NCBI GenBank assembly: GCA_025362235.1 | Contig: JANYGZ010000085.1 | Span: 1-64,000 of the forward strand | From: Ferruginibacter sp. | GTDB taxonomy: Bacteria > Bacteroidota > Bacteroidia > Chitinophagales > Chitinophagaceae | DNA length: 64,000 nt | Direction of reading: 5' to 3' | Part shown: positions 41,506-50,728 of the stretch, in pieces | How the letters are laid out: each line of letters starts with the position of its first letter | Position numbering within the stretch: the stretch's first letter is position 1 | Made by a program: the position numbers and the translations under genes | The notes under the pieces: generated by a model | Told to the model about the DNA's origin: nothing | Database searches by the model: none | What the model saw: the letters and a program-made list of their open reading frames with translations, nothing else

Positions 41506-43038
41506 TCACTTTTTATTAATTGTATTTTCAAGCACTGTAATGGAAACAGGCCTGCTTCGCCATGCCTCTATATATGACTCTGGTACATGGCCAACCGGAA
41601 TAAAAGCATTTCCTATAATAATATCTTTATCTCCGTCGCCATCCATATCGCCTACATCCATAGTTAGCCACCGTCCTTCGGCAAAACCGCTAAATGTATA
41701 TTTTTTATAAGTATTGTCGCCTGAGTTTTCCCAGTAAATAAAACTTTCTTCCGGCCGTTTTTCATAATCAGGATAGAAGGCAATAGAAACAATGTCAATA
41801 TCACCATCATTGTCAAAATCAGCAGGTATAGCTTTCTGAACGCCATATACAGGCAGAAAATATTTTTGCTCAAACTGGTTGCTTCCGTTATTGTAAAATA
41901 TCCTGATACCATGATAAGGCTTTAATATAATAGAGTAATCAGCATTGTCTCCATTTGTGGTAATGATATCCATGAAACCATCGCCATTAAAATCAAAAAG
42001 CTGAAAATAATTTGAACCATATACCGGGGGGAACCGGATTACCCTGTCTTCCCTGAATTTACCGTTGCCTTCATTATAATAAATAAACACTCCTTCATCT
42101 CCCTGAGCCATCAGTACTGCAATATCAGGCTTTCCGTCTTTATTAAAATCATACACTTCAGTTCGGATGGCTCCTGGCAAAGCCCTCAGTATATGTTTTG
42201 TATAGTTTCCATTTCCGGTATTTTCGAACCAACTGAGACCGCCTTGCCTGAAACCAAACTCACTAATAATTATATCTTGCCTGCCATCATTGTTAAGATC
42301 AGCATAAGTAGCCTGCACGGGGCGTCGCAGGTTACCAATTATTGTAACGGGATCTTCTCCATTTTTTACAATTTCCAGTTTACCCCGGGGTTCATCAGTA
42401 GGAGTAATACTTCCAATAGCTACCACCGAAGTAACCTTACCAGGATGAATATCTGTGGCTCCGGCATCAGTAGAAAATGAGTCAGTTATATTAAACGAGG
42501 GATTTGTTACAAAAACTTTACCCGCATTACCATCGCCAAAGAAAATCTTTTTCGCCACCGTGTCAAAATAAACCAGCGTGGTTACCGGGTTCGAAAACCT
42601 ACCGTAAAATGAATAAGCAGAAAAGTTTTTCATTCCTATCTGGATGGGAGAAAGCGTATCAGTTCTTTCGGGCAGTTTTTCAGGAGCTGCGGTGGTGTAA
42701 TATTTTACAATTTTTTCCCATTTTTCAGAAGGGAAAAGTTGATCAGGTTGCACTCTCGAAGCAGGCATATCGCCAAGTGTCCTGCTTGCATTATTCGGAT
42801 CGTAATAATGCTCTACATACATCAGCTCCGCCATCTTTGGCAACACACCCGTAGTCCATGTTTTTTTGTCAAGTAATGCCGGCTCAGGAAATACGTGACA
42901 GGAGATACAATATGCACGGGCCAGTTTTTCTCCTTCGGCAACCGTATCATCAGCCTTATTTGTATTGTTATTACAGGAATAATTTACAGAAAAAATAATA
43001 CTGACGAGGGCTGCTGTTAGTGCTGATACTTTTTTCAT
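41506..43038 (-). CDS. FG-GAP/VCBS-repeat lipoprotein with c-type haem motif
   Basis: A lipoprotein-like signal (LVSIIFSVNYSC) is followed by a c-type haem site CISCH at about residue 44 in the context HVFPEPALLDKKTW. A seven-bladed FG-GAP propeller then runs to the C-terminus, with calcium-loop repeats such as YDFNKDGKPDIAVL, FDFNGDGFMDIITTNGDN, ADFDNDGDIDIVSI and GDMDGDGDKDIIIGN. This combination is frequent in Bacteroidota surface proteins, where a haem domain is joined to an integrin-like propeller. It is probably attached to the outer membrane and may transfer electrons. It is bracketed by the direct repeats B and C together with an ORF6N gene. Confidence 0.82.
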   Translation of the reverse strand: MKKVSALTAALVSIIFSVNYSCNNNTNKADDTVAEGEKLARAYCISCHVFPEPALLDKKTWTTGVLPKMAELMYVEHYYDPNNASRTLGDMPASRVQPDQLFPSEKWEKIVKYYTTAAPEKLPERTDTLSPIQIGMKNFSAYSFYGRFSNPVTTLVYFDTVAKKIFFGDGNAGKVFVTNPSFNITDSFSTDAGATDIHPGKVTSVVAIGSITPTDEPRGKLEIVKNGEDPVTIIGNLRRPVQATYADLNNDGRQDIIISEFGFRQGGLSWFENTGNGNYTKHILRALPGAIRTEVYDFNKDGKPDIAVLMAQGDEGVFIYYNEGNGKFREDRVIRFPPVYGSNYFQLFDFNGDGFMDIITTNGDNADYSIILKPYHGIRIFYNNGSNQFEQKYFLPVYGVQKAIPADFDNDGDIDIVSIAFYPDYEKRPEESFIYWENSGDNTYKKYTFSGFAEGRWLTMDVGDMDGDGDKDIIIGNAFIPVGHVPESYIEAWRSRPVSITVLENTINKK

Positions 43039-43064
43039 ATTGCTAAAAAATAATCTTTCTTTTC

Positions 43065-43367
43065 TTACCCGAAAAATTTGTTATTGTTATTTATTTTATT
43101 GCCGGTGCTGCTCTCATATACCCCCGGGACTGAGATACCAATTTTGCTCCTCAAGTTTTCAAATTCCTTCTTTGTAAGTTCAAACATAAAGTCTTTTGGA
43201 AACCGTTCTATATTTCGTTTTACCTGCCTTTTCAATTGTTTTGTTTCTACTGCATACATTGCAGCAAGGTCTTGCTCTATCATCACTTTTTCGCCACGGA
43301 TAACATAGATTTTATTCAATATTTTTTGCTCTGCCACTAATACCTGTAATTCTTTCTTTGGCATCAT
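43065..43367 (-). CDS. ORF6N domain protein (phage-derived DNA-binding type), short
   Basis: The protein has the ORF6N signature KIYVIRGEKVMIEQDLAAMY and VETKQLKRQVKRNIERFPKDFMFELTKKE, a domain known from phage and mobile-element antirepressor-like proteins. At 100 residues it lacks the variable C-terminal domain of longer relatives (about 170-190), ending in a low-complexity tail NKINNNNKFFG, so it may be a trimmed copy. A fragment of a second copy lies at 38007-38072. It is 26 bp from the FG-GAP gene on the same strand. Confidence 0.75.
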   Translation of the reverse strand: MMPKKELQVLVAEQKILNKIYVIRGEKVMIEQDLAAMYAVETKQLKRQVKRNIERFPKDFMFELTKKEFENLRSKIGISVPGVYESSTGNKINNNNKFFG

Positions 43368-43398
43368 AAATATTTTGATATTGTAAATATAAAACTTA

Positions 43399-43436
43399 AA
43401 GATTGGAGGTCACAAATTGTGACCTCCAATCTTTAA
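43399..43436. repeat. Perfect inverted repeat hairpin
   Basis: AAAGATTGGAGGTCACAA and TTGTGACCTCCAATCTTT meet with almost no loop, giving an 18-base stem upstream of the ORF6N gene. Confidence 0.8.
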
Positions 43437-43463
43437 TATACTACGCTCCCAGGAGAGGAGAGC

Positions 43464-43714
43464 TTTAGCTGCCTCTCCGTAGTACGGAGCCTAAATAATA
43501 ATAACTTCATCGTTCCGTTAAGTTTTATATTTGTGAGAGCAGCGAAAATATCCCGTAATGAATTTTCGTGAGCTGGATGATATTGATTTAAACAGTAGTT
43601 TTAAAGAATAGTATTGCGCTTCGTAGAACGGTGAGTCCAGCTGCCAAAACACAGGCCACTGCAGAGATTCACCTGTGAAGGAATTTGCGATGGTGAGACT
43701 TACGCCGGAAGAAA
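43464..43714. repeat. Repeat copy C (about 240 bp direct repeat)
   Basis: Second full copy of the repeat at 41098-41334, in the same orientation, separated by about 2.4 kb that carry the FG-GAP and ORF6N genes. Confidence 0.75.
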
Positions 43715-43854
43715 TGCAGCCACATTGGCTTTTATGCAATCATCCTGCGGAGTATAGATTTTCATCTGCTGTTTTTTATGAACAACAACTGGATGAGTTT
43801 GGGATATTTACAAATTTTAGTGAAGCCCCCCAACATAAATGTTTTGGCCAGTAA
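43714..43854 (+). pseudogene. C-terminal fragment of a REP-associated tyrosine transposase (RAYT / IS200-like)
   Basis: The frame reads MQPHWLLCNHPAEYRFSSA, then YEQQLDEFGIFTNF and stops. HPAEYRFSSAVFYE is the typical C-terminal signature of Y1 transposases of the RAYT group (HP..Y.YSSA.FY). The catalytic HUH and tyrosine parts are absent. The remnant follows repeat copy C directly, so the transposase and the repeats may be related. Confidence 0.5.
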
Positions 43855-43967
43855 AATCGATAGCAGCCTTCTTTGTATTTTGTGTTTGCATAACTTTAAG
43901 TTTTAGACTGTTAATCTAAATAACTTGAGGCCTTTTTCAAACATATAAACTGACGGGACTGAAAGAT

Positions 43968-44363
43968 TCAAATGTCAACACTAACTTCGCCTTTCACAAT
44001 ATCGATGCAAAATTTATGTTCTCTTAAAAAGTTTAGTCCAATTACACCGTCATAATCGGAAGTAATTCCGTGAGCTAAGAAGTCGTAAACCTGTACTTCG
44101 AAATTGGGCTTGATAATTCCTAAACATTCTAAATGTTCAATGTCATAAGTTTCAACAACTATAATTCCATTTGAGGTTTCTATTTCTTGTTCACCCTTAC
44201 TATTTTTGAGTTCGTAGCCCGAAAAATATAAAACGTTGCTGTCAATTGTAGTATGTGTAGCTGCTGTATCAAGAGCAAGCCGAAATTTGAATTTTCCTTC
44301 AATAGAAGCGTTCAAAATGATAACATCTTCGTCTGTCGGAAGGTCGAAAGGGAAAATTTTCAT
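43968..44363 (-). CDS. Retropepsin-like aspartic protease
   Basis: The 131-residue single-domain protein carries the active-site region FRLALDTAATHTTID (D-T-A in place of the common D-T/S-G) and the second conserved segment DYDGVIGLNFLREH. Strand order between them fits a retropepsin monomer that would dimerise. No signal peptide is present. It begins at 44363 with an ATG that overlaps the stop of the upstream small gene (ATGA, 44360-44363), so the two are translationally coupled. Such protease-partner pairs occur in Bacteroidota, but the target is unknown. The alanine in the active-site triplet occurs in some bacterial members. Confidence 0.75.
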   Translation of the reverse strand: MKIFPFDLPTDEDVIILNASIEGKFKFRLALDTAATHTTIDSNVLYFSGYELKNSKGEQEIETSNGIIVVETYDIEHLECLGIIKPNFEVQVYDFLAHGITSDYDGVIGLNFLREHKFCIDIVKGEVSVDI

Positions 44364-44605
44364 ATCCTTTTCAGTATTCCAATTTTACGATGTTGTTTCA
44401 AATCGCCTGCAAATGCTATCGTAACTGTTGAGTAGTCCGCAGTTTTGTCCCTGCCAATATAACACACTTCTTTTTTGTCCTTGCTATGGTACAAAACAAT
44501 ACCACCCAAAATGGATGTGTTTTTCATTTCAGGGTCGCCTAAAAGTACCCACTCGTTGGGGTACAGCTTTTTGAGTTCTTCAAAAGCTATATATGAGTTG
44601 TCCAT
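44360..44605 (-). CDS. Small protein coupled to the retropepsin-like protease
   Basis: The 81-residue protein begins MDNSYIAFEELKKLYPNEWV and continues LLGDPEMKNTSILGGIVLYHSKDKKEV with an end rich in basic residues. It is cytosolic. The stop overlaps the protease start by four bases. I do not recognise a family with certainty. The predicted beta-strands (WVLLGDP, GGIVLYHS, EVCYIG) suggest a compact domain that may recognise the protease target or act as its partner. Confidence 0.7.
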   Translation of the reverse strand: MDNSYIAFEELKKLYPNEWVLLGDPEMKNTSILGGIVLYHSKDKKEVCYIGRDKTADYSTVTIAFAGDLKQHRKIGILKRI

Positions 44606-44790
44606 TGTCGCCTTATTTAGACTGCAAATTTACAAAAAATTGTCGAGGTTCTATAAGTCTGTCAATGTTTGTAGGTGTCACCACGCCGCATTACACACAA
44701 CGTCAGTTTGTGAAAAAAACTTGCTGTTAAAACAAATACACACACAATGTGAATAGCTAAAATGGTGTACAGTTTTTGCTGTTAATAAGC

Positions 44791-44925
44791 ATGCAATTTA
44801 TCCAAGGCAATAACCGCCATCAAACTTATTTTGCCACGCTGGAAGAAGAGGTAGCAGTAGACAATACGGTAAAGCTCATGGACGCCTTTTGTCCCGGTCG
44901 GGGTTTTCGCCGCATAATCTTTTAA
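44791..44925 (+). pseudogene. N-terminal fragment of an IS1182-like transposase
   Basis: The frame reads MQFIQGNNRHQTYFATLEEE and VAVDNTVKLMDAF, a close match to the conserved start of IS1182-family transposases (Y/FIQG..R.Q...L...V..DN.VR..DAF). After residue 34 the sequence turns into a palindromic element (CCCGGTCGGGGTTTTCGCC) and stops at 44923-44925. Only about 45 of some 450-550 residues remain, so the element is dead. Confidence 0.7.
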
Positions 44926-44964
44926 TAATAACGAAACTACCTGCGAAACCCCGACGCAGAAAAG
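44895..44964. repeat. Palindromic element inserted at the transposase break
   Basis: GTCGGGGTTTTCGC (from about 44897) and GCGAAACCCCGAC (about 44952-44964) form an inverted pair of about 13 bp. A related GATCGGGGTTTCGCCGAT lies at 45103-45120. Confidence 0.65.
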
Positions 44965-45265
44965 AGCCGCCACCAGCATCCATTGATTGAAACATTTTTA
45001 AAACTTTATGTTATGGCAATAAAGCTAAAACACAAGGGTATGTTTACACTTACAGACCTGTGAAGTAGCTGGGGTGAGAATATTCGATGCGAAGCATGTT
45101 CAAGATCGGGGTTTCGCCGATGTATGCTTTTAAAAATTAAAATATTCAGGCGAAAACTGCACGGACAGAAATAAAGGGGGACTCAAAATATTTGTGGATC
45201 TTTTATAGATTATATTTAGCAGTTCCCACTTATCGGGATAGTAGGTTATAAATTATTCTCAAATA

Positions 45266-45808
45266 TCAAAGGTTAGCAGTAACATTGAATTTACTGGTAA
45301 TTTTTATATCAATATTCTGTGTGGGCACCTGGCGGGTTACTACCGATGTTCTTAAACTATAACTCGGTGCTTTTATATAATCATCCAGTTTTGCCTGGGT
45401 AGCAGTTAAAGAAATAGTATTAGCAGTTGATGAAATATCATCCATTGAAGCTAATTCTATTTCGTTTGATGAGGTAGTAGAAATATAAATATGGATTGAT
45501 TTAAGAAATGCAAAAGTTTGACTGGATGGATTAGTAATATTTAATTGTAAACTCTTTAGTCGTATATCTTTTACATACTTTACACTGGTATTATTATTTT
45601 TAAATTGCTCAGACGAATTGGTAGAAACCTCTGGGCAGGGAACGTTAAAAGGTAGATTAACAGGTGTGGTGCTGTCAACAGTCATACTACTTTCATTGGA
45701 AATTGTAAAGGTTAATAACTGATCTATTTTTTTACAAGAAAAAAAGCCAATACATATATAGCTAATTAGTAGTAAAATTTTTCTATCCCTTAATGCAGTA
45801 GCTTTCAT
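45266..45808 (-). CDS. Lipoprotein of unknown function
   Basis: The 180-residue protein has a lipoprotein signal (LLLISYICIGFFSC, cysteine at about 25). The mature part is rich in serine and threonine and has alternating strand patterns (IRLKSLQLNITNPSSQTFAFL, SIHIYISTTSSNEIELASMDD), which suggests a beta-sandwich domain. No family is recognised. It stands alone between insertion-sequence debris and the rpoC terminator. A surface or periplasmic location follows from the signal. Confidence 0.7.
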   Translation of the reverse strand: MKATALRDRKILLLISYICIGFFSCKKIDQLLTFTISNESSMTVDSTTPVNLPFNVPCPEVSTNSSEQFKNNNTSVKYVKDIRLKSLQLNITNPSSQTFAFLKSIHIYISTTSSNEIELASMDDISSTANTISLTATQAKLDDYIKAPSYSLRTSVVTRQVPTQNIDIKITSKFNVTANL

Positions 45809-46188
45809 AGTCTTTTAAATTATTACATCAACGATATTTAAAAGAAATTATTTTAAATAACTTTTTTAATTTTTGTGATTTCAGTTGTTGGTCAGAAGAT
45901 AGATAGCAGCCTTTCGGATAGTTTTACTCTTTTATTACACACAATACAACGCTAAATAAAAAAATACTTGGTTCTAAATTCATTTTTAGCAAGGAATTTG
46001 CTCATTCTGGCGCTGGGCTCCAGCCCTGTTGCAATTCGTTACTACTCTTCGAAATTTTACACCAGCCAAATAAGCACCGACAAACGAATTTAATTAGTGC
46101 AACACAAAGTAAAAAAAGTACAAGAGGGCGATGCAAGGATGGTGACCATTGCTTCCCGACCCGCGCCAATATTTTTATACAATATTTT
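45809..46188. other. Intergenic region, nothing recognised
   Basis: No frame with family-like content or RNA gene is seen before the rpoC terminators. Confidence 0.5.
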
Positions 46189-46206
46189 TTTGCGCAGTTG
46201 CGCACA
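46189..46206. terminator. Second hairpin downstream of rpoC
   Basis: TTGCGCAGTTGCGCA between T and A runs forms a small symmetric terminator-like hairpin. Confidence 0.5.
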
Positions 46207-46207
46207 A

Positions 46208-46238
46208 AAAAGGAGCAAGAAATTAATCCTGCTCCTTC
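46208..46238 (-). terminator. rpoC terminator
   Basis: On the minus strand GGAGCAGG-ATTAATTTC-TTGCTCC is followed by six T. It lies 26 bp after the rpoC stop. Confidence 0.8.
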
Positions 46239-46263
46239 AATTATATTATCAACTGATTAACAA

Positions 46264-49200
46264 TTACTCTTCATCATCAAAGCTCATCGCTTCTTTGGTT
46301 GTCATCAGCAATTCGTATTCTTCCTTGCTGCCAACTATCATATTTTCAAACTCACGTAAACCTGTACCCGCTGGTATTGGATGACCGGTGATAACGTTCT
46401 CTTTGAGACCCTGCATTAAGTCGAGTTTGCCATTGATGGCTGCACTGCTCAATACCTTGGTAGTTTCCTGGAACGAAGCAGCAGATATCCAGCTTTGTGT
46501 ACCCAATGATGCTTTGGTAATACCCAGCAACAACGGTGAAGAAGTGGCTGGTTTTGCATCACGGAATTCAACCAATTTTTTATCTGCTCTTCTAAGGATA
46601 GAGTTTTCTTCCCTTACATCACGCAAAGTAACAATCTGTCCAGTGCGTATTTTAGTACTTTCACCATGATCAGTAACAACCTTTTTATCAAAGATGTTAT
46701 CGTTCTCTGTATTAAAGTCTAATTTATCTTCTGTATCTCCTTCTAAGAATATGGTATCACCAGCATCTTCGATGGTTACTTTACGCATCATCTGGCGAAC
46801 GATTACTTCAACGTGTTTGTCGTTGATCTTCACACCCTGCAAACGGTATACTTCCTGGATTTCATTTACTACATATTCCTGTACTGCAAACGGGCCCTTG
46901 ATAGCAAGAATATCTGCAGGTGCGGTTTGTCCATCACTTAATGCGGCACCTGCTTTTACAAAGTCACCATCCTGAACCAAAATCTGACGGGTTAACGGTA
47001 CAAGGTATTTTCTAACCACACCATCTTTTGCTTCAACAATAATTTCCCTGTTACCACGCTTGATATTTCCAAAAGCTACCACACCATCAATTTCGCAAAC
47101 TACTGCAGGGTTACCTGGGTTACGTGCCTCAAACAATTCTGTTACACGGGGCAAACCACCCGTAATATCTTTCAGTTTACTTAATACCCTTGGAATTTTA
47201 ACCAACACCTGTCCTGCCCTTACTGTATCGCCTTCTTCTAAAACAATATGGCTGCCTACTGGTAAGTTGTAATGTTTGTGTTCCTTACCGTCAATGATAA
47301 TAGCAGGTAATTTGGTTTTATCTTTTGTTTCAATTACTACTTTTTCTTTGTGGCCTGTTTGTTCATCCGCTTCTTCACGAACAGTAACACCTTCAATTAC
47401 TGCTTCAAACTTAATGGTTCCCACAATTTCAGAAACAATTACATTATTGAACGGATCCCATGTACAGATAACTTCTCCTTTGATAACTCTCTGTCCGTCT
47501 TTTACATTCAGTGTAGCACCGTAAGGAACGTTATTGGTAATGAGCAAACGATCGTTCTTTAAATCCATTATACGAACCTCACCTGTACGGCCAATAACCA
47601 CATTTATTTTTTTACCTTCTGCATCATGTGTTGCAACTGTACGCAATCCATCAAACTGGATGGTACCGTCAAAACGTGCAGGCATTGTAGATTCTACCGA
47701 AGCAGAACCGGCCACACCACCCACATGGAAAGTACGTAAGGTTAACTGGGTACCTGGCTCACCAATACTTTGTGCAGCGATGATACCTACAGCATCACCT
47801 CTTTGAGTGGTATAACCTGTTGCCAGGTTTTTACCATAACATTTAACACAAACACCACGCTTGCTTTCGCAGGTCAATACCGAACGGATTTCAACAGTTT
47901 CGATGCTGCTGTGTTCAATCAATTGTGCAATTTCGTGTGTTATTTCTTCATTGGCACTTACCAATAATGTATCAGTAATCGGGTCAATTACATCGTGTAA
48001 AGAAGTGCGGCCTTCTATCCTGTCGCTCAATGGTTCTATAATATCTTCATTGTCTTTTAAAGCGCTTGTTGCAATGCCACGCAATGTCCCGCAATCTTCA
48101 TCTTTAATAACCACATCCTGCGCCACATCCACCAAACGACGGGTTAGGTAACCGGCATCTGCTGTTTTCAATGCTGTATCCGCCAAACCTTTTCTTGCAC
48201 CGTGGGTACTGATAAAGTATTCCAATACATTCAAACCATCTTTAAAGTTTGATAAGATCGGGTTTTCAATAATCTCACTGCCAGATGAACCAGATTTACG
48301 TGGCTTAGCCATCAATCCCCTGATACCAGCAAGCTGTTTAATTTGTTGCTTACTACCACGTGCCCCGGAATCAAGCATCATGTACACAGAGTTGAAACCT
48401 TGTTTATCTGCTGCCAGTTCACGAATCAATGTTTCAGTAATTCTTGTATCTACCCTGCTCCAGATATCCACCGTTTGGTTATAACGTTCGTTATTAGTAA
48501 TTAAACCCATATTGTAGTTATCCCAAACTTCATCAACCTCAACAGTAGCATTGTCAATCAGTTCCTGCTTAATTGCCGGAATGATAAGATCATTAATATT
48601 GAATGATAATCCACCACGGAATGCCATACGGTATCCCAATGTTTTGATATCATCCAAAAATTTAGCGGTGATTGGAACGTTGGTCCATTTAATGATGTCA
48701 CCAATAATTTCCCTTAAAGATTTCTTTGTTAATAATGCATTGATAAAACCTACGCTTTTTGGAACATGCTGGTTAAAGATTACCCTGCCAACAGTTGTTT
48801 CAATTAATTTGTATGTTAAAGTGCCATCATCATTTCTGTAGTTGGCCCTTACCCTTATGTGTGCATGTAAATCCAGTTGTTGCTCATTGTAAGCAATAAT
48901 TACTTCTTCAGCAGAATAGAATGCTTTGCCTTCGCCTTTTACTTTTTCTTTTTCAGTAGATCTTTTACCCTTGGTGATGTAATACAAACCAAGTACCATG
49001 TCCTGGGAAGGGAGGGTGATTGGTGTACCATTCTGTGGGTTCAAAATGTTGTGAGAAGATAACATCAGCATCTGTGCTTCCAATACCGCAGCGTTGCTTA
49101 ATGGAACGTGAACCGCCATCTGATCACCATCGAAATCCGCATTGAATGCCGTGGTAACCAAAGGATGCAATTGTATAGCTTTACCTTCTATCAATTTTGG

Positions 49201-50556
49201 CTGGAAGGCCTGTATTGACAAACGGTGCAATGTCGGGGCCCTGTTCAACATGATAGGGTGGCCTTTCAAAATATTCTCCAGGATATCCCAAATAACAGCT
49301 TCTTTTTTATCCACCAGTTTGCGGGCAGATTTTACTGTTTTTACAATACCTCTTTCAATTAATTTTCTAATAATAAATGGCTTGAACAATTCAGCCGCCA
49401 TATCTTTTGGTAAACCACACTCATGCATTTTCAATTCTGGTCCTACAACGATTACAGAACGACCTGAATAATCCACACGTTTACCCAGCAAGTTCTGACG
49501 GAAACGCCCTTGCTTACCTTTCAATACATCGCTTAATGATTTCAATGCACGGCCACCTTCTGCTTTTACAGCATTTGATTTACGGCTGTTATCAAACAAT
49601 GAATCTATCGCTTCCTGTAACATACGTTTTTCATTACGCAGGATAACTTCAGGAGCTTTAATTTCTAATAATCTTTTTAAACGGTTATTACGGATAATAA
49701 CACGACGGTACAAATCATTCAAATCTGATGATGCAAAACGGCCACCATCCAAGGGAACCAATGGACGTAATTCTGGTGGAATAACCGGGATATATTGCAT
49801 TACCATCCATTCAGGACGATTGTTGATTCTTGTATTGGCATCACGGAAACTTTCTACTACGGATAGACGCTTTAAAGCATCAGCCTTACGTTGCTGAGAA
49901 GTTTCATTTGCTGCTGAGTGACGCAGATCAAAACTTAACTGATCAAGATCTATACGCTGCAACAAATCATGCACTGCTTCCGCACCCATCTTAGCGATGA
50001 ATTTATTTGGATCTTCATCAGACAAGAATTGGTTGTCTTTTGGCAGAGTATCCAATATATCAAGGTATTCTTCTTCGGTCAACAAATCACCAAAATTTTG
50101 TCCTTTATCAGCACGGATACCAGATTGAATTACTACAAAACGTTCGTAGTAAACAATGGTTTCTAATTTCTTAGAACTCATGCCTAACAGGTAACCAATT
50201 TTATTTGGTAAAGATTTAAAATACCAGATATGCACAACAGGCACCACTAATTTGATGTGGCCCATTCTTTCACGACGCACTTTCTTTTCTGTTACTTCTA
50301 CACCGCACCTGTCGCAGACAATACCTTTATAACGGATACGCTTATATTTGCCGCAGGCACATTCATAATCTTTTACCGGGCCAAAAATTCTTTCGCAAAA
50401 CAATCCATCTCTTTCAGGTTTGTAGGTACGATAGTTAATGGTCTCAGGCTTCAACACTTCACCGAAGCTTTTTTCTAAAATGCTGTCGGGAGAAGCCAAA
50501 CCAATAGTGATTTGAGAAAAAGTTGACCTGGGACGATTTTCTTTTTTGAATGCCAT
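46264..50556 (-). CDS. rpoC: DNA-directed RNA polymerase beta-prime subunit
   Basis: The start [20 protein letters not shown] at 50556 is chosen because it is the conserved RpoC N-terminus; a frame extension to 50595 runs into a repeat element. The zinc ribbon ([20 protein letters not shown] at about residues 66-85) and the catalytic [12 protein letters not shown] are intact, and the bridge-helix and trigger-loop regions follow. The end is acidic (EAMSFDDEE). At 1430 residues the size is normal for Bacteroidota. It lies downstream of rpoB, but a MITE-like element separates the two (172 bp gap). A strong terminator follows. Confidence 0.97.
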   Translation of the reverse strand: MAFKKENRPRSTFSQITIGLASPDSILEKSFGEVLKPETINYRTYKPERDGLFCERIFGPVKDYECACGKYKRIRYKGIVCDRCGVEVTEKKVRRERMGHIKLVVPVVHIWYFKSLPNKIGYLLGMSSKKLETIVYYERFVVIQSGIRADKGQNFGDLLTEEEYLDILDTLPKDNQFLSDEDPNKFIAKMGAEAVHDLLQRIDLDQLSFDLRHSAANETSQQRKADALKRLSVVESFRDANTRINNRPEWMVMQYIPVIPPELRPLVPLDGGRFASSDLNDLYRRVIIRNNRLKRLLEIKAPEVILRNEKRMLQEAIDSLFDNSRKSNAVKAEGGRALKSLSDVLKGKQGRFRQNLLGKRVDYSGRSVIVVGPELKMHECGLPKDMAAELFKPFIIRKLIERGIVKTVKSARKLVDKKEAVIWDILENILKGHPIMLNRAPTLHRLSIQAFQPKLIEGKAIQLHPLVTTAFNADFDGDQMAVHVPLSNAAVLEAQMLMLSSHNILNPQNGTPITLPSQDMVLGLYYITKGKRSTEKEKVKGEGKAFYSAEEVIIAYNEQQLDLHAHIRVRANYRNDDGTLTYKLIETTVGRVIFNQHVPKSVGFINALLTKKSLREIIGDIIKWTNVPITAKFLDDIKTLGYRMAFRGGLSFNINDLIIPAIKQELIDNATVEVDEVWDNYNMGLITNNERYNQTVDIWSRVDTRITETLIRELAADKQGFNSVYMMLDSGARGSKQQIKQLAGIRGLMAKPRKSGSSGSEIIENPILSNFKDGLNVLEYFISTHGARKGLADTALKTADAGYLTRRLVDVAQDVVIKDEDCGTLRGIATSALKDNEDIIEPLSDRIEGRTSLHDVIDPITDTLLVSANEEITHEIAQLIEHSSIETVEIRSVLTCESKRGVCVKCYGKNLATGYTTQRGDAVGIIAAQSIGEPGTQLTLRTFHVGGVAGSASVESTMPARFDGTIQFDGLRTVATHDAEGKKINVVIGRTGEVRIMDLKNDRLLITNNVPYGATLNVKDGQRVIKGEVICTWDPFNNVIVSEIVGTIKFEAVIEGVTVREEADEQTGHKEKVVIETKDKTKLPAIIIDGKEHKHYNLPVGSHIVLEEGDTVRAGQVLVKIPRVLSKLKDITGGLPRVTELFEARNPGNPAVVCEIDGVVAFGNIKRGNREIIVEAKDGVVRKYLVPLTRQILVQDGDFVKAGAALSDGQTAPADILAIKGPFAVQEYVVNEIQEVYRLQGVKINDKHVEVIVRQMMRKVTIEDAGDTIFLEGDTEDKLDFNTENDNIFDKKVVTDHGESTKIRTGQIVTLRDVREENSILRRADKKLVEFRDAKPATSSPLLLGITKASLGTQSWISAASFQETTKVLSSAAINGKLDLMQGLKENVITGHPIPAGTGLREFENMIVGSKEEYELLMTTKEAMSFDDEE

Positions 50557-50574
50557 ATTCTTTAATTGATTATC

Positions 50575-50728
50575 GGCCTCCCTAAATCCCTCCAAAGGAG
50601 GGACTTTGAAAGACCCTGTTTTTTTGAATTTCTTTTAAATAAATAAAGAGCGACTCTTAAATTATATGATACACTTCTAAATTCTGAACTCTTCCTAAGC
50701 CCTTCCTCTGGAGGGGTTGGGGAGGCCT
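50575..50728. mobile_element. MITE-like element between rpoB and rpoC
   Basis: The left end GGCCTCCCTAAATCCCTCC and the right end GAGGGGTTGGGGAGGCC are inverted copies (about 25 bp, few mismatches). Inside each end is a small palindrome (CCCTCCAAAGGAGGG on the left, CCTCTGGAGG on the right). The element is about 154 bp long, has no gene, and fills the whole rpoB-rpoC gap from next to the rpoB stop to 19 bp before the rpoC start. Confidence 0.75.

Larger units (their letters stand above)
43368..43967. other. Intergenic region with repeat copy C and a transposase remnant
   Basis: It holds a perfect inverted pair around 43399-43436 (GATTGGAGGTCACAA / TTGTGACCTCCAATC), the direct repeat copy C and a probable RAYT fragment. 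No intact gene is seen. Confidence 0.65.
44606..45265. other. Intergenic region with insertion-sequence debris
   Basis: It contains the IS1182-type transposase start and the GGGGTTTCGC palindromes listed separately. The rest has no recognised gene. Confidence 0.6.

Noticed and set aside
44782..44979. Open frame of 65 codons on the - strand
   Set aside because: It overlaps the IS1182-like fragment, which reads convincingly on the + strand; no start context or family content supports it.
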